NCBI GenBank assembly: GCA_963797765.1
Contig: CAWCQU010000002.1
Span: 496,001 to 560,000, forward strand
Source: JBGPTK01 sp963797765
Lineage (GTDB): Bacteria; Acidobacteriota; Terriglobia; Acidiferrales; UBA7541
Reading direction: 5' to 3'
Length of the DNA stretch: 64,000 nt
Both the position numbers and the translations under genes were made by a program. Position 1 is the first letter of the stretch; each line of letters opens with the position of its first letter. Of the stretch, positions 56,337-64,000 are shown in pieces. The notes under the pieces are model-generated. The model saw only the letters and a list, made by a program, of their open reading frames with translations, searched no databases and was not told the DNA's origin.

Positions 56337-58412
56337 CTACGGCTTGAATCCCACGCTGCGCCACAATTGCGCGCAATCATAAAGCGTGCCATTCGCAATC
56401 ACGAATTCCACCGTGCGGATATTCCGGATATCTTCCAGCGGATTCGCCCGGGTCAAAAACAGATCCGCGCGCTTTCCCACCTCAATGGTGCCCACTTCCT
56501 TGTCTACTCTCATCACCCGCGCGGGAACGATCGTTGCCGCCTGAATTGCTTCCATCGGCGTGAATCCAGCTTGAACGTAGAGTTCGATTTCCCGTTGCAG
56601 GCTATGGCCTGGAACGGTCTGGTCGGTGCCCGCAACAATGGGAATTCCCGCGCGATGCATCGCCCCGACAATTTGAACGTATTTCGCAAAAACTTTCCGG
56701 TACAGCGGAAGCAAGTTTATGCCGGGCCCGACGCTAACGAGTTGTTCTCTCAATTCAGGCGGAGCTTTATCAATGCCCGGTTCAAAGCTTGCCGCCGGCC
56801 TGTCGGGCCCCGCGGTAAACAGCATCTCCATCAGGGCCAGCGTGGGATCCACCACCGTGCCGTGCTGCCTCAGAAAGTCGATAGCCTTTCGGGCCTCGGC
56901 GGAATCCAGGTTGGCATCCGCCACCGCTTCCGACCGCTGCATCCGCGTGGAATTTTCAGGAAGTTGTTTGCGCACCACGTCGCCGATATACTGAACGTGG
57001 TTCACCTGGTCCATGCCCGCTTCCACTCCTTGAAACACGTTCATTTCGATCGGAATGTGCCCGGTCACCGTCATTCCCAGACGATGCGCCTCCGCCGCCA
57101 CGGCCGCCACGTTTTCCAGTTTCATGGAGCTGTAGATCTTGATCTGCTGAAACCCGGCCGCGTGATAGCGGTCCACCCACTCGCGAGCTTGTTCCGGAGA
57201 ATTAACACGCGCGATACCGAGTGAAAACGGTCCATCGCCATCCACAATTCCGGCCAGCAACAACTGCGGCCCGATTCCGTGTCCATCCCGAAGAGCATTG
57301 CGCACGGCCGTGATGTATTCGAATTCATTGCCGACATCGCGCGCCGTCGTCACGCCCGCAGCCAGATAGATCGGTCCCCACTCCACCTGTTCATAGTGCG
57401 CATGCATGTCCCAAAGCCCTGGCAAAAGCGTCTTGCCGTGAGCATCAATTACCGTTGCGTTTGCCGGGATGTTCACCTGCGCTCGCGTTCCAACCTGCTT
57501 GATCCGACCCTTATCAATCAGCACCGCCGAATCGGGAATCGGGTCGCGGCCAGTTCCGTCAATTAACGTGGCGCCCACCACGGCAAGTAGCCCGCTTTTA
57601 TTGCCTTGGAAGTTTTTGGCGAGGCCGGCAAGCACAGCCATGCCGTCTTGCGCCGCTTTGGCGACAAATATACCAAGCGCGGGTTCGTATCCTTCCCGAA
57701 TCGCCTCGAAATGGTCGAATTCCGCGTCCTCGGTGATCGCCGCAATCAATTGTTTCGTGGAATCGAACCACAAAGTTTCCCGGCCCCAAATCAATCCTGC
57801 GACGCTGTAACGGTCGAACGCGAATTTCTTTCCGTTCACTTCTATCTCATCGCGGCCGCGCAATTCGATGCTCACTTCCCCTTGTGGCAACGTCTTTAAC
57901 TTCGTGGGCGAGCCATGCGTGGCCCAGTAACGAACCAGCAGCATCTGCATCGAAACCGGCGCATAGCCGGCAATAGCGAAAAATTGCGCGGGCCGCGGCT
58001 CGTCTTTCCATTCCTTCCCTTCGCGCACGCGCGCCTTGTCCGGATCGATTGCCACGGCCAGGTTGATCTGAGAGCTTCGCGAAGTGCTCCCTTCAATTTG
58101 GAATGATTGGGGAGTCAGGTCCGGCCTGGTTCGCAGAGTAGCGGAAAGCGGCACATGCGTTCCGCGATCGGTGAAAGAGAACTTGGATTTTAATTCCAGG
58201 ACATCCCCGTTCCGGGTGATCTCGTAAGTTTCCTCGCCGATGGCTTGTTCGAACTTGTGCAGGCGGAATTGCCCCGTCTCGACCAAGTCCGCGCCTGCAT
58301 GAGCGGGGTTTTCCGCGACACTGATCGCCGGCGCAGTGAGCAGGAAAAAAATTGCCAGGGCGATACCCGCCCATTTTGCGGGAACGAAACCGCGTTGTAC
58401 TGGAATGGTCAT
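56337..58412 (-). CDS. Secreted amidohydrolase-family protein
   Basis: A protein of 691 residues from ATG at 58412 that opens with a signal-peptide-like helix (WAGIALAIFFLLTAPAISVA). A beta-rich region of about 270 residues without a clear match is followed by an amidohydrolase core: VIDAHGKTLLPGLWDMHAHYEQ with the metal-binding DMHAH, a GHIP strand with a later His ligand (VNHVQY) and PIVAGTDQTVPG. The C-terminal VGKRADLFLTRANPLEDIRNIR is the standard end. The substrate is unknown. Confidence 0.84.
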   Translation of the reverse strand: MTIPVQRGFVPAKWAGIALAIFFLLTAPAISVAENPAHAGADLVETGQFRLHKFEQAIGEETYEITRNGDVLELKSKFSFTDRGTHVPLSATLRTRPDLTPQSFQIEGSTSRSSQINLAVAIDPDKARVREGKEWKDEPRPAQFFAIAGYAPVSMQMLLVRYWATHGSPTKLKTLPQGEVSIELRGRDEIEVNGKKFAFDRYSVAGLIWGRETLWFDSTKQLIAAITEDAEFDHFEAIREGYEPALGIFVAKAAQDGMAVLAGLAKNFQGNKSGLLAVVGATLIDGTGRDPIPDSAVLIDKGRIKQVGTRAQVNIPANATVIDAHGKTLLPGLWDMHAHYEQVEWGPIYLAAGVTTARDVGNEFEYITAVRNALRDGHGIGPQLLLAGIVDGDGPFSLGIARVNSPEQAREWVDRYHAAGFQQIKIYSSMKLENVAAVAAEAHRLGMTVTGHIPIEMNVFQGVEAGMDQVNHVQYIGDVVRKQLPENSTRMQRSEAVADANLDSAEARKAIDFLRQHGTVVDPTLALMEMLFTAGPDRPAASFEPGIDKAPPELREQLVSVGPGINLLPLYRKVFAKYVQIVGAMHRAGIPIVAGTDQTVPGHSLQREIELYVQAGFTPMEAIQAATIVPARVMRVDKEVGTIEVGKRADLFLTRANPLEDIRNIRTVEFVIANGTLYDCAQLWRSVGFKP

Positions 58413-58509
58413 CAACGCTCTCTTTACAAAGAATTCTAGCCGAGCGAATGAAATCCGGATTCGCCGCCGCAAGCAGGTATTTGGATTATACGTCGATACG
58501 CATTGGCAA

Positions 58510-59412
58510 TTAGCGTTGAATGGCGGGTTTCAAAACATCCGAATGAATCGGGCTGCGGGGATCGAGGCGAACTTTGCCTCCTTCTTCGAATCGGTAGGGA
58601 AATCCGGCCGGGTCCCGTGGCTCGCCCGGAATGAATCCTGCGCCCACCAGGTCGCGTTCGGAGGATGGATAACGGCCAAATCGATCGTGATATTCCGCCG
58701 CCACTTTTTCAAGATGATCGGCGTCTTCTTCCGCCGCCAGGGCCTGTAAGTGCACTTTTGCGTTCTTGCGGACCTCGGGCTCGGGTGACGTCTCGTAAAT
58801 TTGCGACCACAAGAATCGCGAAGCCTGCCGTGATCCGCCCTCCTCTTCGATTTTTGCCGCCATGCCCTTCATCCACGACAGTGCGTTGGGATGTTTACTT
58901 CCCTCCAGATACGCCGCGGCAGCTTGCCTGTAATCCTTCAGGTACCAATAATTGAGAAATCCCAGATGCGCCCACAAGGACCATTCATCCGGATTGGCTG
59001 CGATTCCTTTGCGCACCAAGGCAACTGCGAGATCGGGTCGCCCGGCGCCGACCGCGGGAGGCTCGGCCAAAAAAATGGCGCCATACCGGTAAGCGACAAG
59101 TAAATGCGGATCGAGCGTTGTGGAAATATCGAGCAGCGGCCCAAGCAGATCGAATTGCGTGCCTTTGATTCCCACGCGTTCACCGTAATATTGCACCGCG
59201 CGAGTCCAATAAATATCGGCGAGAAGAGAACCGTATCCCAAACTCAGTTTCTGAATCAGCTTGCCGGAAGTGAGAACCAGTTCTTCTTTTTGTTGCTGCA
59301 AAGAATGCGTCCGCTCGTCGATGTGTTCCTGCAAGGCATAGAGCGCCGCCAGCAAAAATGGCACCGCAATGACGGCAACCCAGGTTTCCCGGCTTGGTCG
59401 TTGGCGTTCCAT
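58510..59412 (-). CDS. TPR-like membrane-anchored protein
   Basis: A 300-residue protein with one N-terminal helix (WVAVIAVPFLLAALYAL) and a mainly helical rest with tetratricopeptide-like units (for example LDPHLLVAYRYGAIF and NPDEWSLWAHLGFLNYW). It ends with a small segment FGRYPSSERDLVGAG of the pilin-like C-terminus type. Its stop is in an operon with the ABC permease, two bases downstream of that gene. It may be a subunit or helper of that transporter; the role is not recognised. Confidence 0.65.
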   Translation of the reverse strand: MERQRPSRETWVAVIAVPFLLAALYALQEHIDERTHSLQQQKEELVLTSGKLIQKLSLGYGSLLADIYWTRAVQYYGERVGIKGTQFDLLGPLLDISTTLDPHLLVAYRYGAIFLAEPPAVGAGRPDLAVALVRKGIAANPDEWSLWAHLGFLNYWYLKDYRQAAAAYLEGSKHPNALSWMKGMAAKIEEEGGSRQASRFLWSQIYETSPEPEVRKNAKVHLQALAAEEDADHLEKVAAEYHDRFGRYPSSERDLVGAGFIPGEPRDPAGFPYRFEEGGKVRLDPRSPIHSDVLKPAIQR

Positions 59413-59413
59413 T

Positions 59414-60187
59414 TCACTTCAAATCGCGGTGCGAGAAAATTGCCGCCGCTGGAAACAGAACCAGGGAAATATAGACCGCGGCGTACAGCGTATTCTGAAC
59501 GATCAGCGCCGCGGGAATGGCTTCTCCATGCGCCGCCGCGGCCACCACATTGAAGTTGTGGAAATTCGGCAGTACATAGTAGAGCGCCGAGGTAATGCCG
59601 CCGGCCAGCGAACTGCCGGTCAGCGCTCCGAAGGCTCGAATGTCCGACGAAAACACTCCAGCAATATAGAGGCCGATCGTGAGAATTGTTGAAATCATCG
59701 GCGAACAAAAACAGGAAAACAGCAGCGCCAGCGCGGTGATCAGCGCCAGTTGTAGCAGAATAAAATAAATGGCAATTAGAATCGGAAAGTCCGTCCGAAG
59801 AAACCCGTGGCTTACATAGAGCATCGCAGCCGCCAAGCCCACCGTCATCAATGCGGTATTCACTGCCAGCGTCAGCAACAAACCGGCGTATTTTCCCGTC
59901 AGAAATTCCCAGCGCCGGATCGGCCGGGCCAGCAACGCATACAACGTTCGTTTGTCGATTTCCTTGTAGACCAGGCCCACGCCGATGAACACGGCCATGA
60001 CGATTCCAAAAATCGAAATCGCCGTCAGGCCCAGGTTGATAATCACCAAATGCTCGATGCCAATGGATATTCCGCCCACCAGTACTGCGGCGCCCATCAT
60101 CAGCAACGAGAAAAAGATCAAGTTGTATAAGACGCGATCGCGCACCGCTTCGCGAAACGTATTAATAGCGACGACCCAGGTGTGCAT
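59414..60187 (-). CDS. ABC-2 type transporter permease
   Basis: A 257-residue membrane protein with six hydrophobic helices and a conserved N-terminal TFREAVRDRVLYNLIFFSLLMM, typical of ABC-2 permeases. It partners the ATPase directly upstream, two bases apart, and the anchored TPR-like protein downstream. Together they form an exporter; the cargo is unknown. Confidence 0.85.
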   Translation of the reverse strand: MHTWVVAINTFREAVRDRVLYNLIFFSLLMMGAAVLVGGISIGIEHLVIINLGLTAISIFGIVMAVFIGVGLVYKEIDKRTLYALLARPIRRWEFLTGKYAGLLLTLAVNTALMTVGLAAAMLYVSHGFLRTDFPILIAIYFILLQLALITALALLFSCFCSPMISTILTIGLYIAGVFSSDIRAFGALTGSSLAGGITSALYYVLPNFHNFNVVAAAAHGEAIPAALIVQNTLYAAVYISLVLFPAAAIFSHRDLK

Positions 60188-60189
60188 GG

Positions 60190-61149
60190 CTATTCCTTCG
60201 ACACCTCGACAGCGTGATGCTCCGCTTTCTCACATCCCACCAATTGAAAGAAATAATCTTCAAGCGTCGGCTTGATCGGCGTCACTGAAAGAATCCGCGC
60301 CTGGCGCAGGTGCAGCCGTTCGAGCGCCGCATAGAGCTCTTCTTCCGGCACTTCCACCCGCAACCGGCTGCCTGTCTGCGTGGTCTGGTCCGCCAAGTCC
60401 GGAGGCAACGCGCGTCCCGCCGGCAACTCGAACAAAATCTCCATCCCCTGCACGCGGACGTCCAGAATTTCGCTGGGCGATCCCACTCCTTGCAGCTTCC
60501 CTCCCAGCAGCACGCCAACTCGATCGCACAGCATTTCCGCGTCGGAAAGAATGTGCGTCGAGAAAAAAACAGTTCGTCCATGCTTGCGCAAGTCGAGAAT
60601 GATGTCGCGCACTTCTCTCCGCCCCACCGGATCGAGACCCGACATGGGTTCGTCGAGAAACACCACTTGCGGGTCGTGAAGAATTGCCTGAGCGATTCCC
60701 ACGCGTTGCAACATACCTTTCGAATATTTGCGGAGTTGGACGTTGCCTGCTTCAGTCAGTCCCACCCGATCTAGGAAGCGTTCCACGCGATCGCGCCGTT
60801 CGGCAGGCGAATACCCGAAAAAACGCGCGAAATAATCGAGCAGTTCGCGCCCCGTCAGGTAATCGTAAAAGTATGGTTGCTCGGGCAAATATCCAATCTG
60901 CTTGTGCATGCCCACATCTTCAATGGAGCGCCCCAGAATCCGCGCCGTGCCGGCGGTGGGAAACATCAGCTTCATCAAAAGTTTGAGCGTGGTGGACTTG
61001 CCGGCGCCGTTCGGCCCGAGAAAGCCGAAAACTTCGCCGTCTTCCACTTCGAGCGCCAGCCCATCCAGTGCTCGGTGCGGACGCTTCCGCCAAAATCCGG
61101 TGTAGTAGTCTTTGGTCAGCCCGTCGATTTCGATTGCCTTGCGCGGCAT
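60190..61149 (-). CDS. ABC transporter ATP-binding protein (ABC-2 type exporter)
   Basis: A 319-residue ATPase of the DrrA/CcmA type. Walker A is GPNGAGKST, the signature is YSKGMLQRVGIAQ, and Walker B is VVFLDEPMSGLDPVG, with a C-terminal extension of about 70 residues usual for this subclass. It provides energy for the permease at 59414. The open frame extends three codons further, but ATG at 61149 matches the normal start. Confidence 0.9.
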   Translation of the reverse strand: MPRKAIEIDGLTKDYYTGFWRKRPHRALDGLALEVEDGEVFGFLGPNGAGKSTTLKLLMKLMFPTAGTARILGRSIEDVGMHKQIGYLPEQPYFYDYLTGRELLDYFARFFGYSPAERRDRVERFLDRVGLTEAGNVQLRKYSKGMLQRVGIAQAILHDPQVVFLDEPMSGLDPVGRREVRDIILDLRKHGRTVFFSTHILSDAEMLCDRVGVLLGGKLQGVGSPSEILDVRVQGMEILFELPAGRALPPDLADQTTQTGSRLRVEVPEEELYAALERLHLRQARILSVTPIKPTLEDYFFQLVGCEKAEHHAVEVSKE

Positions 61150-61406
61150 AAGCTTCAATCTTAATTCAACTCTTCTCGATCCCAGCGGCCGCGTTCCCTT
61201 CTTGATAATGGCCGAAAGAAAACAGAAAGAGAACGCCCAGAGAAAAGAGCCGGCTCACGCCTCATTCTCTGGTTGCAAACTCAACGTTAGAAAGTCATTC
61301 AAATAACTGTAAGCCGCACATTTTAGGCTATTTGGCTCTTTCTTAATCATCATTTGCGGATCAAAGATTTGAAATTCAAATCAGGAAAATGCGAAGGGGC
61401 CAAAAT

Positions 61407-62057
61407 TCACCCGGGACCGAGAGGAAGGTAATACTGGGTGCCTTTCACCGGCTGATCCAGCCGCCGCAACAATTCCTGCAAGTCTTGATTGCGTTCCACG
61501 AAATCAATTTCCGAGGTATCCACAACCAGCAGATTGGATGACGAATAGCGGAAAAAAAAGTGCTCGTATCCGTTGGCGACGGCTTCTAGATAATCGGGCG
61601 AAATCTGCTTTTCGGCGGCCGCTCCTTTTTTTGTGACGCGCTTTCGCAGCACCTCCGGCTTGGCTTGCAGGTAAATCACCAGATCTGGCGCGGGCAAGTT
61701 GGCGGCCAGCATATCGAAATAACGCTCGTAAAGCTTCAATTCCTCGTTGTCCAAATTGATGTAAGCAAACACCTTGTCTTTCTCAAAAAGGAAATCGCTT
61801 ACCACTACGCTGGAACCCTCGTTGATTTGCAAGTCGGCGAGCCGTTTATAACGCTCCAGCAGAAAATACATTTGCGCTTCAAACGCGGCGCCGCGTTTCT
61901 CGTCGTAGAAATCCTGCAGGAACGGGTTGTCATCGCAATCCAAAATACGTCGCGCATGCAGCCGTTCGGCCAGAACCTTCGCCAGCGTGGACTTTCCCAC
62001 GCGAATCGGTCCTTCGATCGCGATGTATCGCGGAGTCTTGAATCCCGGTCCAGGCAT
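61407..62057 (-). CDS. Deoxynucleoside kinase (dAK/dGK-like)
   Basis: A 216-residue P-loop kinase. The Walker A is EGPIRVGKST, followed by the SDFLFEKDKVFAYINL segment, which is the DRS/DR-type lid and substrate region, and RKRVTKKG as the LID arginines. The family phosphorylates deoxyadenosine or deoxyguanosine in the nucleoside salvage pathway. Base specificity cannot be read with certainty. It lies between the ABC operon and the radical SAM gene, on their strand. Confidence 0.87.
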   Translation of the reverse strand: MPGPGFKTPRYIAIEGPIRVGKSTLAKVLAERLHARRILDCDDNPFLQDFYDEKRGAAFEAQMYFLLERYKRLADLQINEGSSVVVSDFLFEKDKVFAYINLDNEELKLYERYFDMLAANLPAPDLVIYLQAKPEVLRKRVTKKGAAAEKQISPDYLEAVANGYEHFFFRYSSSNLLVVDTSEIDFVERNQDLQELLRRLDQPVKGTQYYLPLGPG

Positions 62058-62153
62058 GGCGCGTGATTATAGCAGAGGGCCAGCGCGGCGAACGGTGGGC
62101 AAAACAAATCTCAGCAGTTCTGGCGCTGGCAAGCCGGCCAACTCGACCCACTA

Positions 62154-64000
62154 CTAGCGAGTCTTCGCCACATGGAAGAAGAAGAGCAACGATAGCTGCA
62201 GATCCCGAAGACTATTGATCGCCAGGCGATGCGGCAGGATGCGGAACCATTGCCGCTCCTTCCAATTCTGCCTCACGGTCCGCCAAAACGAATCCAGATC
62301 GCCACGGGTATAGACCTTGCTGGACGCAAAAGCCGGATACCACTTGGCCCAATACAATTGGAATTTCGAAGGAACGCGAAGCGACGGAAATTTCACCTTG
62401 GCGCGCAGATGCGCCAATTGCAAGTCGGCCAGCCGCAGTTGATTGCGCGCCACAACGCGAATTTTGGTCAATTCTTCCACAATGCACTGCTCGGCTGGAC
62501 TGGAGTGCCGCGTCTGCAGCCACAATTCTTCCATTTCCAGCATGATCCGGTACATGCCTCCCAGATGCGCGCGAATTTCCCGCGCCCGACTGCGAAAATA
62601 TTGCCAGCGCGACTCGATAGGAAAACCCGGCCGCCGGTTTTTCCGGCCTTTCAGCCTGAAAAATCCGCACATCATCGGGTGCCGCCCTTCGGTAATCACC
62701 GAATTCTTGTACCAGGCGAAGCGAATAAAATTGTTCCAGTAATTGCACTCCGGAGTTCGCTCCAGCACCGCCTTCATATTGTCAAAGCTATAGAAAGTCT
62801 CCCAGGCCTCGCGATAAACGGCTTGCCAAGCTCCGTCTTTCAAATTGGGATGATGCGTCACCTCGTGGTTCGAATCGTAAAGGTTGTAATCCGGGTCCAT
62901 CCATTCGCCGCGGCGATACATTTCCAGGTGATCCTGCGAACCCGGCAGCGGCATCAGCATGAAAAAGGACGCGTGATCCGGCCGCACTTCCTTCATCAGG
63001 TATTGCACGTCGCGCCGCACCGAATCCACCGTGTCGTTGGGAAAGCCGATGATGTAACCGACGTGAGTGGAAATTCCCGCGCTCTGGTAGGAATCGATCA
63101 GCTGGCGGTATTCGTCCACGTGGTTCTGCGTCTTGCCCGCCGCTTTCAAGTTGTCGGTATTCACGCTCTCCATCCCAATAAACACATTGATGCAGCCCGC
63201 CCGGCGCGCCTTCTCCACGAAGTTCTTGATCTTCCAGGAAAGCACATCCACCTGCATCATGAACCGCAGCGGAATTTTCTCCACTTCGATCAGCGGGATC
63301 AACGCGTCAAAAATCGCCTCCCAATTCTTATTGCGCGCGAAATTGTCGTCCGTGAAGAAATAAAAACTGATTCCATACGTCCGATAGTTTTCCCTCACTG
63401 CTTCCGCGATCCTGTCCGCCGAGCGGTAGCGCATTTTGCGCCCCTGCACATTAATAATGGTGCAGAACGAGCACTCGAATGGACAGCCCCGTCCGCAATC
63501 CAGCGTCCCAAAGTGGTTGGAGGCTACAAACTTTTTCAGGTATTTCCGGTGGATCACCGGAATCGGCTTCTCATAGAGATCCGGCTTATTCTTCAGAAAA
63601 TCATATAGCGGCTTTAATTTTCCTTCCACCGCGTCGCGCAGAAGCTGTTCCCAGGATTCTTCCACCTCTCCCTTAACAATCGTCACGCCGTCATCCATCA
63701 ATTTCTGGATGTCCGCCGGAATAGTGTCGAGAAGGGCCAGATATCCGCTGACGTGAAATCCGCCGATCATCACGGTAATTCCCGCGCGCCGGAACTCATG
63801 CGCCAGATCGATGGCGCGAGGAAACTGGTTGGTCTGCACGCCCACCAGGCAAACAATCGTTTTTGTGCCGTCTCCACGCTGCGAACGGCAGATCCGCTTG
63901 ATCGGGACCGGATCCACATTTTCATCAATCAAGTGGACTTTCACTTGGACGGAATCGCCCAGCACTTTCTTCGCGAGCGCGTCTTCGGTCAACCCCGCGA
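62154..64000 (-). CDS. B12-binding-type radical SAM protein, C-terminal part (5' end outside window)
   Basis: At least 612 residues; the frame stays open to the window edge, so the start lies beyond it. A partial cobalamin-binding-like Rossmann region (VKVHLIDENVDPVP, VGVQTNQFPRAIDLAHEFRRAGITVMIGGFH) is followed by the radical SAM core with the cluster motif CPFECSFC (CxxxCxxC) in a CGRGCPFEC context and barrel segments FTDDNFARN, FIGMESVNTDNL and GYIIGFPNDT. A C-terminal part of about 250 residues has no recognised domain. Such enzymes perform methylations or carbon-skeleton changes. The substrate is unknown. Confidence 0.85.
   Translation of the reverse strand, partial: AGLTEDALAKKVLGDSVQVKVHLIDENVDPVPIKRICRSQRGDGTKTIVCLVGVQTNQFPRAIDLAHEFRRAGITVMIGGFHVSGYLALLDTIPADIQKLMDDGVTIVKGEVEESWEQLLRDAVEGKLKPLYDFLKNKPDLYEKPIPVIHRKYLKKFVASNHFGTLDCGRGCPFECSFCTIINVQGRKMRYRSADRIAEAVRENYRTYGISFYFFTDDNFARNKNWEAIFDALIPLIEVEKIPLRFMMQVDVLSWKIKNFVEKARRAGCINVFIGMESVNTDNLKAAGKTQNHVDEYRQLIDSYQSAGISTHVGYIIGFPNDTVDSVRRDVQYLMKEVRPDHASFFMLMPLPGSQDHLEMYRRGEWMDPDYNLYDSNHEVTHHPNLKDGAWQAVYREAWETFYSFDNMKAVLERTPECNYWNNFIRFAWYKNSVITEGRHPMMCGFFRLKGRKNRRPGFPIESRWQYFRSRAREIRAHLGGMYRIMLEMEELWLQTRHSSPAEQCIVEELTKIRVVARNQLRLADLQLAHLRAKVKFPSLRVPSKFQLYWAKWYPAFASSKVYTRGDLDSFWRTVRQNWKERQWFRILPHRLAINSLRDLQLSLLFFFHVAKTR

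Noticed and set aside
61366..61382. Palindrome GATTTGAAATTCAAATC downstream of the deoxynucleoside kinase gene
   Set aside because: It is short and AT-rich, with no T-run; too weak to call a terminator or operator.
62229..63608. Long plus-strand open frame opposite the radical SAM gene
   Set aside because: The opposite strand has a clear family motif set. The frame is an antisense shadow caused by GC-rich third codon positions.
1..64000. tRNA, rRNA, CRISPR arrays, insertion sequences and phage genes
   Set aside because: I scanned the intergenic stretches by eye and saw no cloverleaf ends, regular repeat-spacer arrays, transposases or integrases. A tRNA search tool would be more reliable.

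Overview
The window reads as chromosomal DNA of a Gram-negative soil-type bacterium, most likely an acidobacterium. That guess rests on an outer-membrane LptD, moderately high GC content, and the combination of a large sugar-polymer locus, acidobacterial-looking small membrane proteins, an S41-like protein with a substituted active site and a split DsbD-type thiol system. It is an inference from gene content, not from a marker tree. I found no rRNA, tRNA, CRISPR array, insertion sequence or phage gene.

Bases 1-27000 form a cell-surface polysaccharide region. Left to right it carries two methyltransferases, an acyltransferase 3, an O-antigen polymerase/ligase-like protein, a Gfo/Idh/MocA oxidoreductase coupled to a hexapeptide acetyltransferase and a GT4 glycosyltransferase, an RfbE-like epimerase, two more GT4 enzymes, a membrane transglutaminase-like protein, an AsnB-type amidotransferase (frameshifted), a NodU/CmcH carbamoyltransferase, another GT4, a WecA/MraY-type lipid-carrier sugar-phosphate transferase (frameshifted), a FAD-dependent reductase, a second carbamoyltransferase, a tiny zinc-ribbon protein, a YdcF-like protein, a UDP-xylose-synthase-like decarboxylase and an ArnT-like GT39. 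Together they would prime a lipid carrier, build and decorate a sugar polymer and polymerise or export it.

Bases 27000-32300 are mixed. The most striking gene is a secreted thioredoxin-fold-like protein at about 27173-27931, interrupted in frame by one TGA exactly where the first Cys of a CxxC motif belongs and followed at once by a bacterial-SECIS-like hairpin. It is a candidate selenoprotein with a UxxC motif. Nearby are an NTF2-like protein, a tandem pair of duplicated small membrane proteins whose upstream DNA was duplicated too, FabH and an MBL-fold/rhodanese fusion (frameshifted twice).

Bases 32300-46950 carry OsmC, a large GAF-GGDEF-HD-GYP signalling protein, GltX, a split-DsbD operon (CcdA, TlpA-like, CyaY frataxin, DsbD N-terminal domain), a tightly overlapped CDP-alcohol phosphatidyltransferase/HAD phosphatase/PAP2 operon that could make an inositol-type lipid, an amidase (frameshifted twice) and LptD. 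Bases 47000-64000 hold AsmA, an RDD protein, an S41-family protein whose catalytic Ser and Lys are replaced, a divergent polysaccharide deacetylase, an LhgO-like oxidase, an N-acetylglucosaminyl-asparaginase-like enzyme, a diiron ferritin-like protein, an amidohydrolase, a three-gene ABC-2 export locus, a deoxynucleoside kinase and a radical SAM protein running off the right edge.

Five genes contain eight frame breaks in total. Every one is explained by a single extra base, and the reading frame is otherwise well conserved on both sides. This looks more like sequence or assembly error than gene decay, and it should be kept in mind when using the frameshifted entries.
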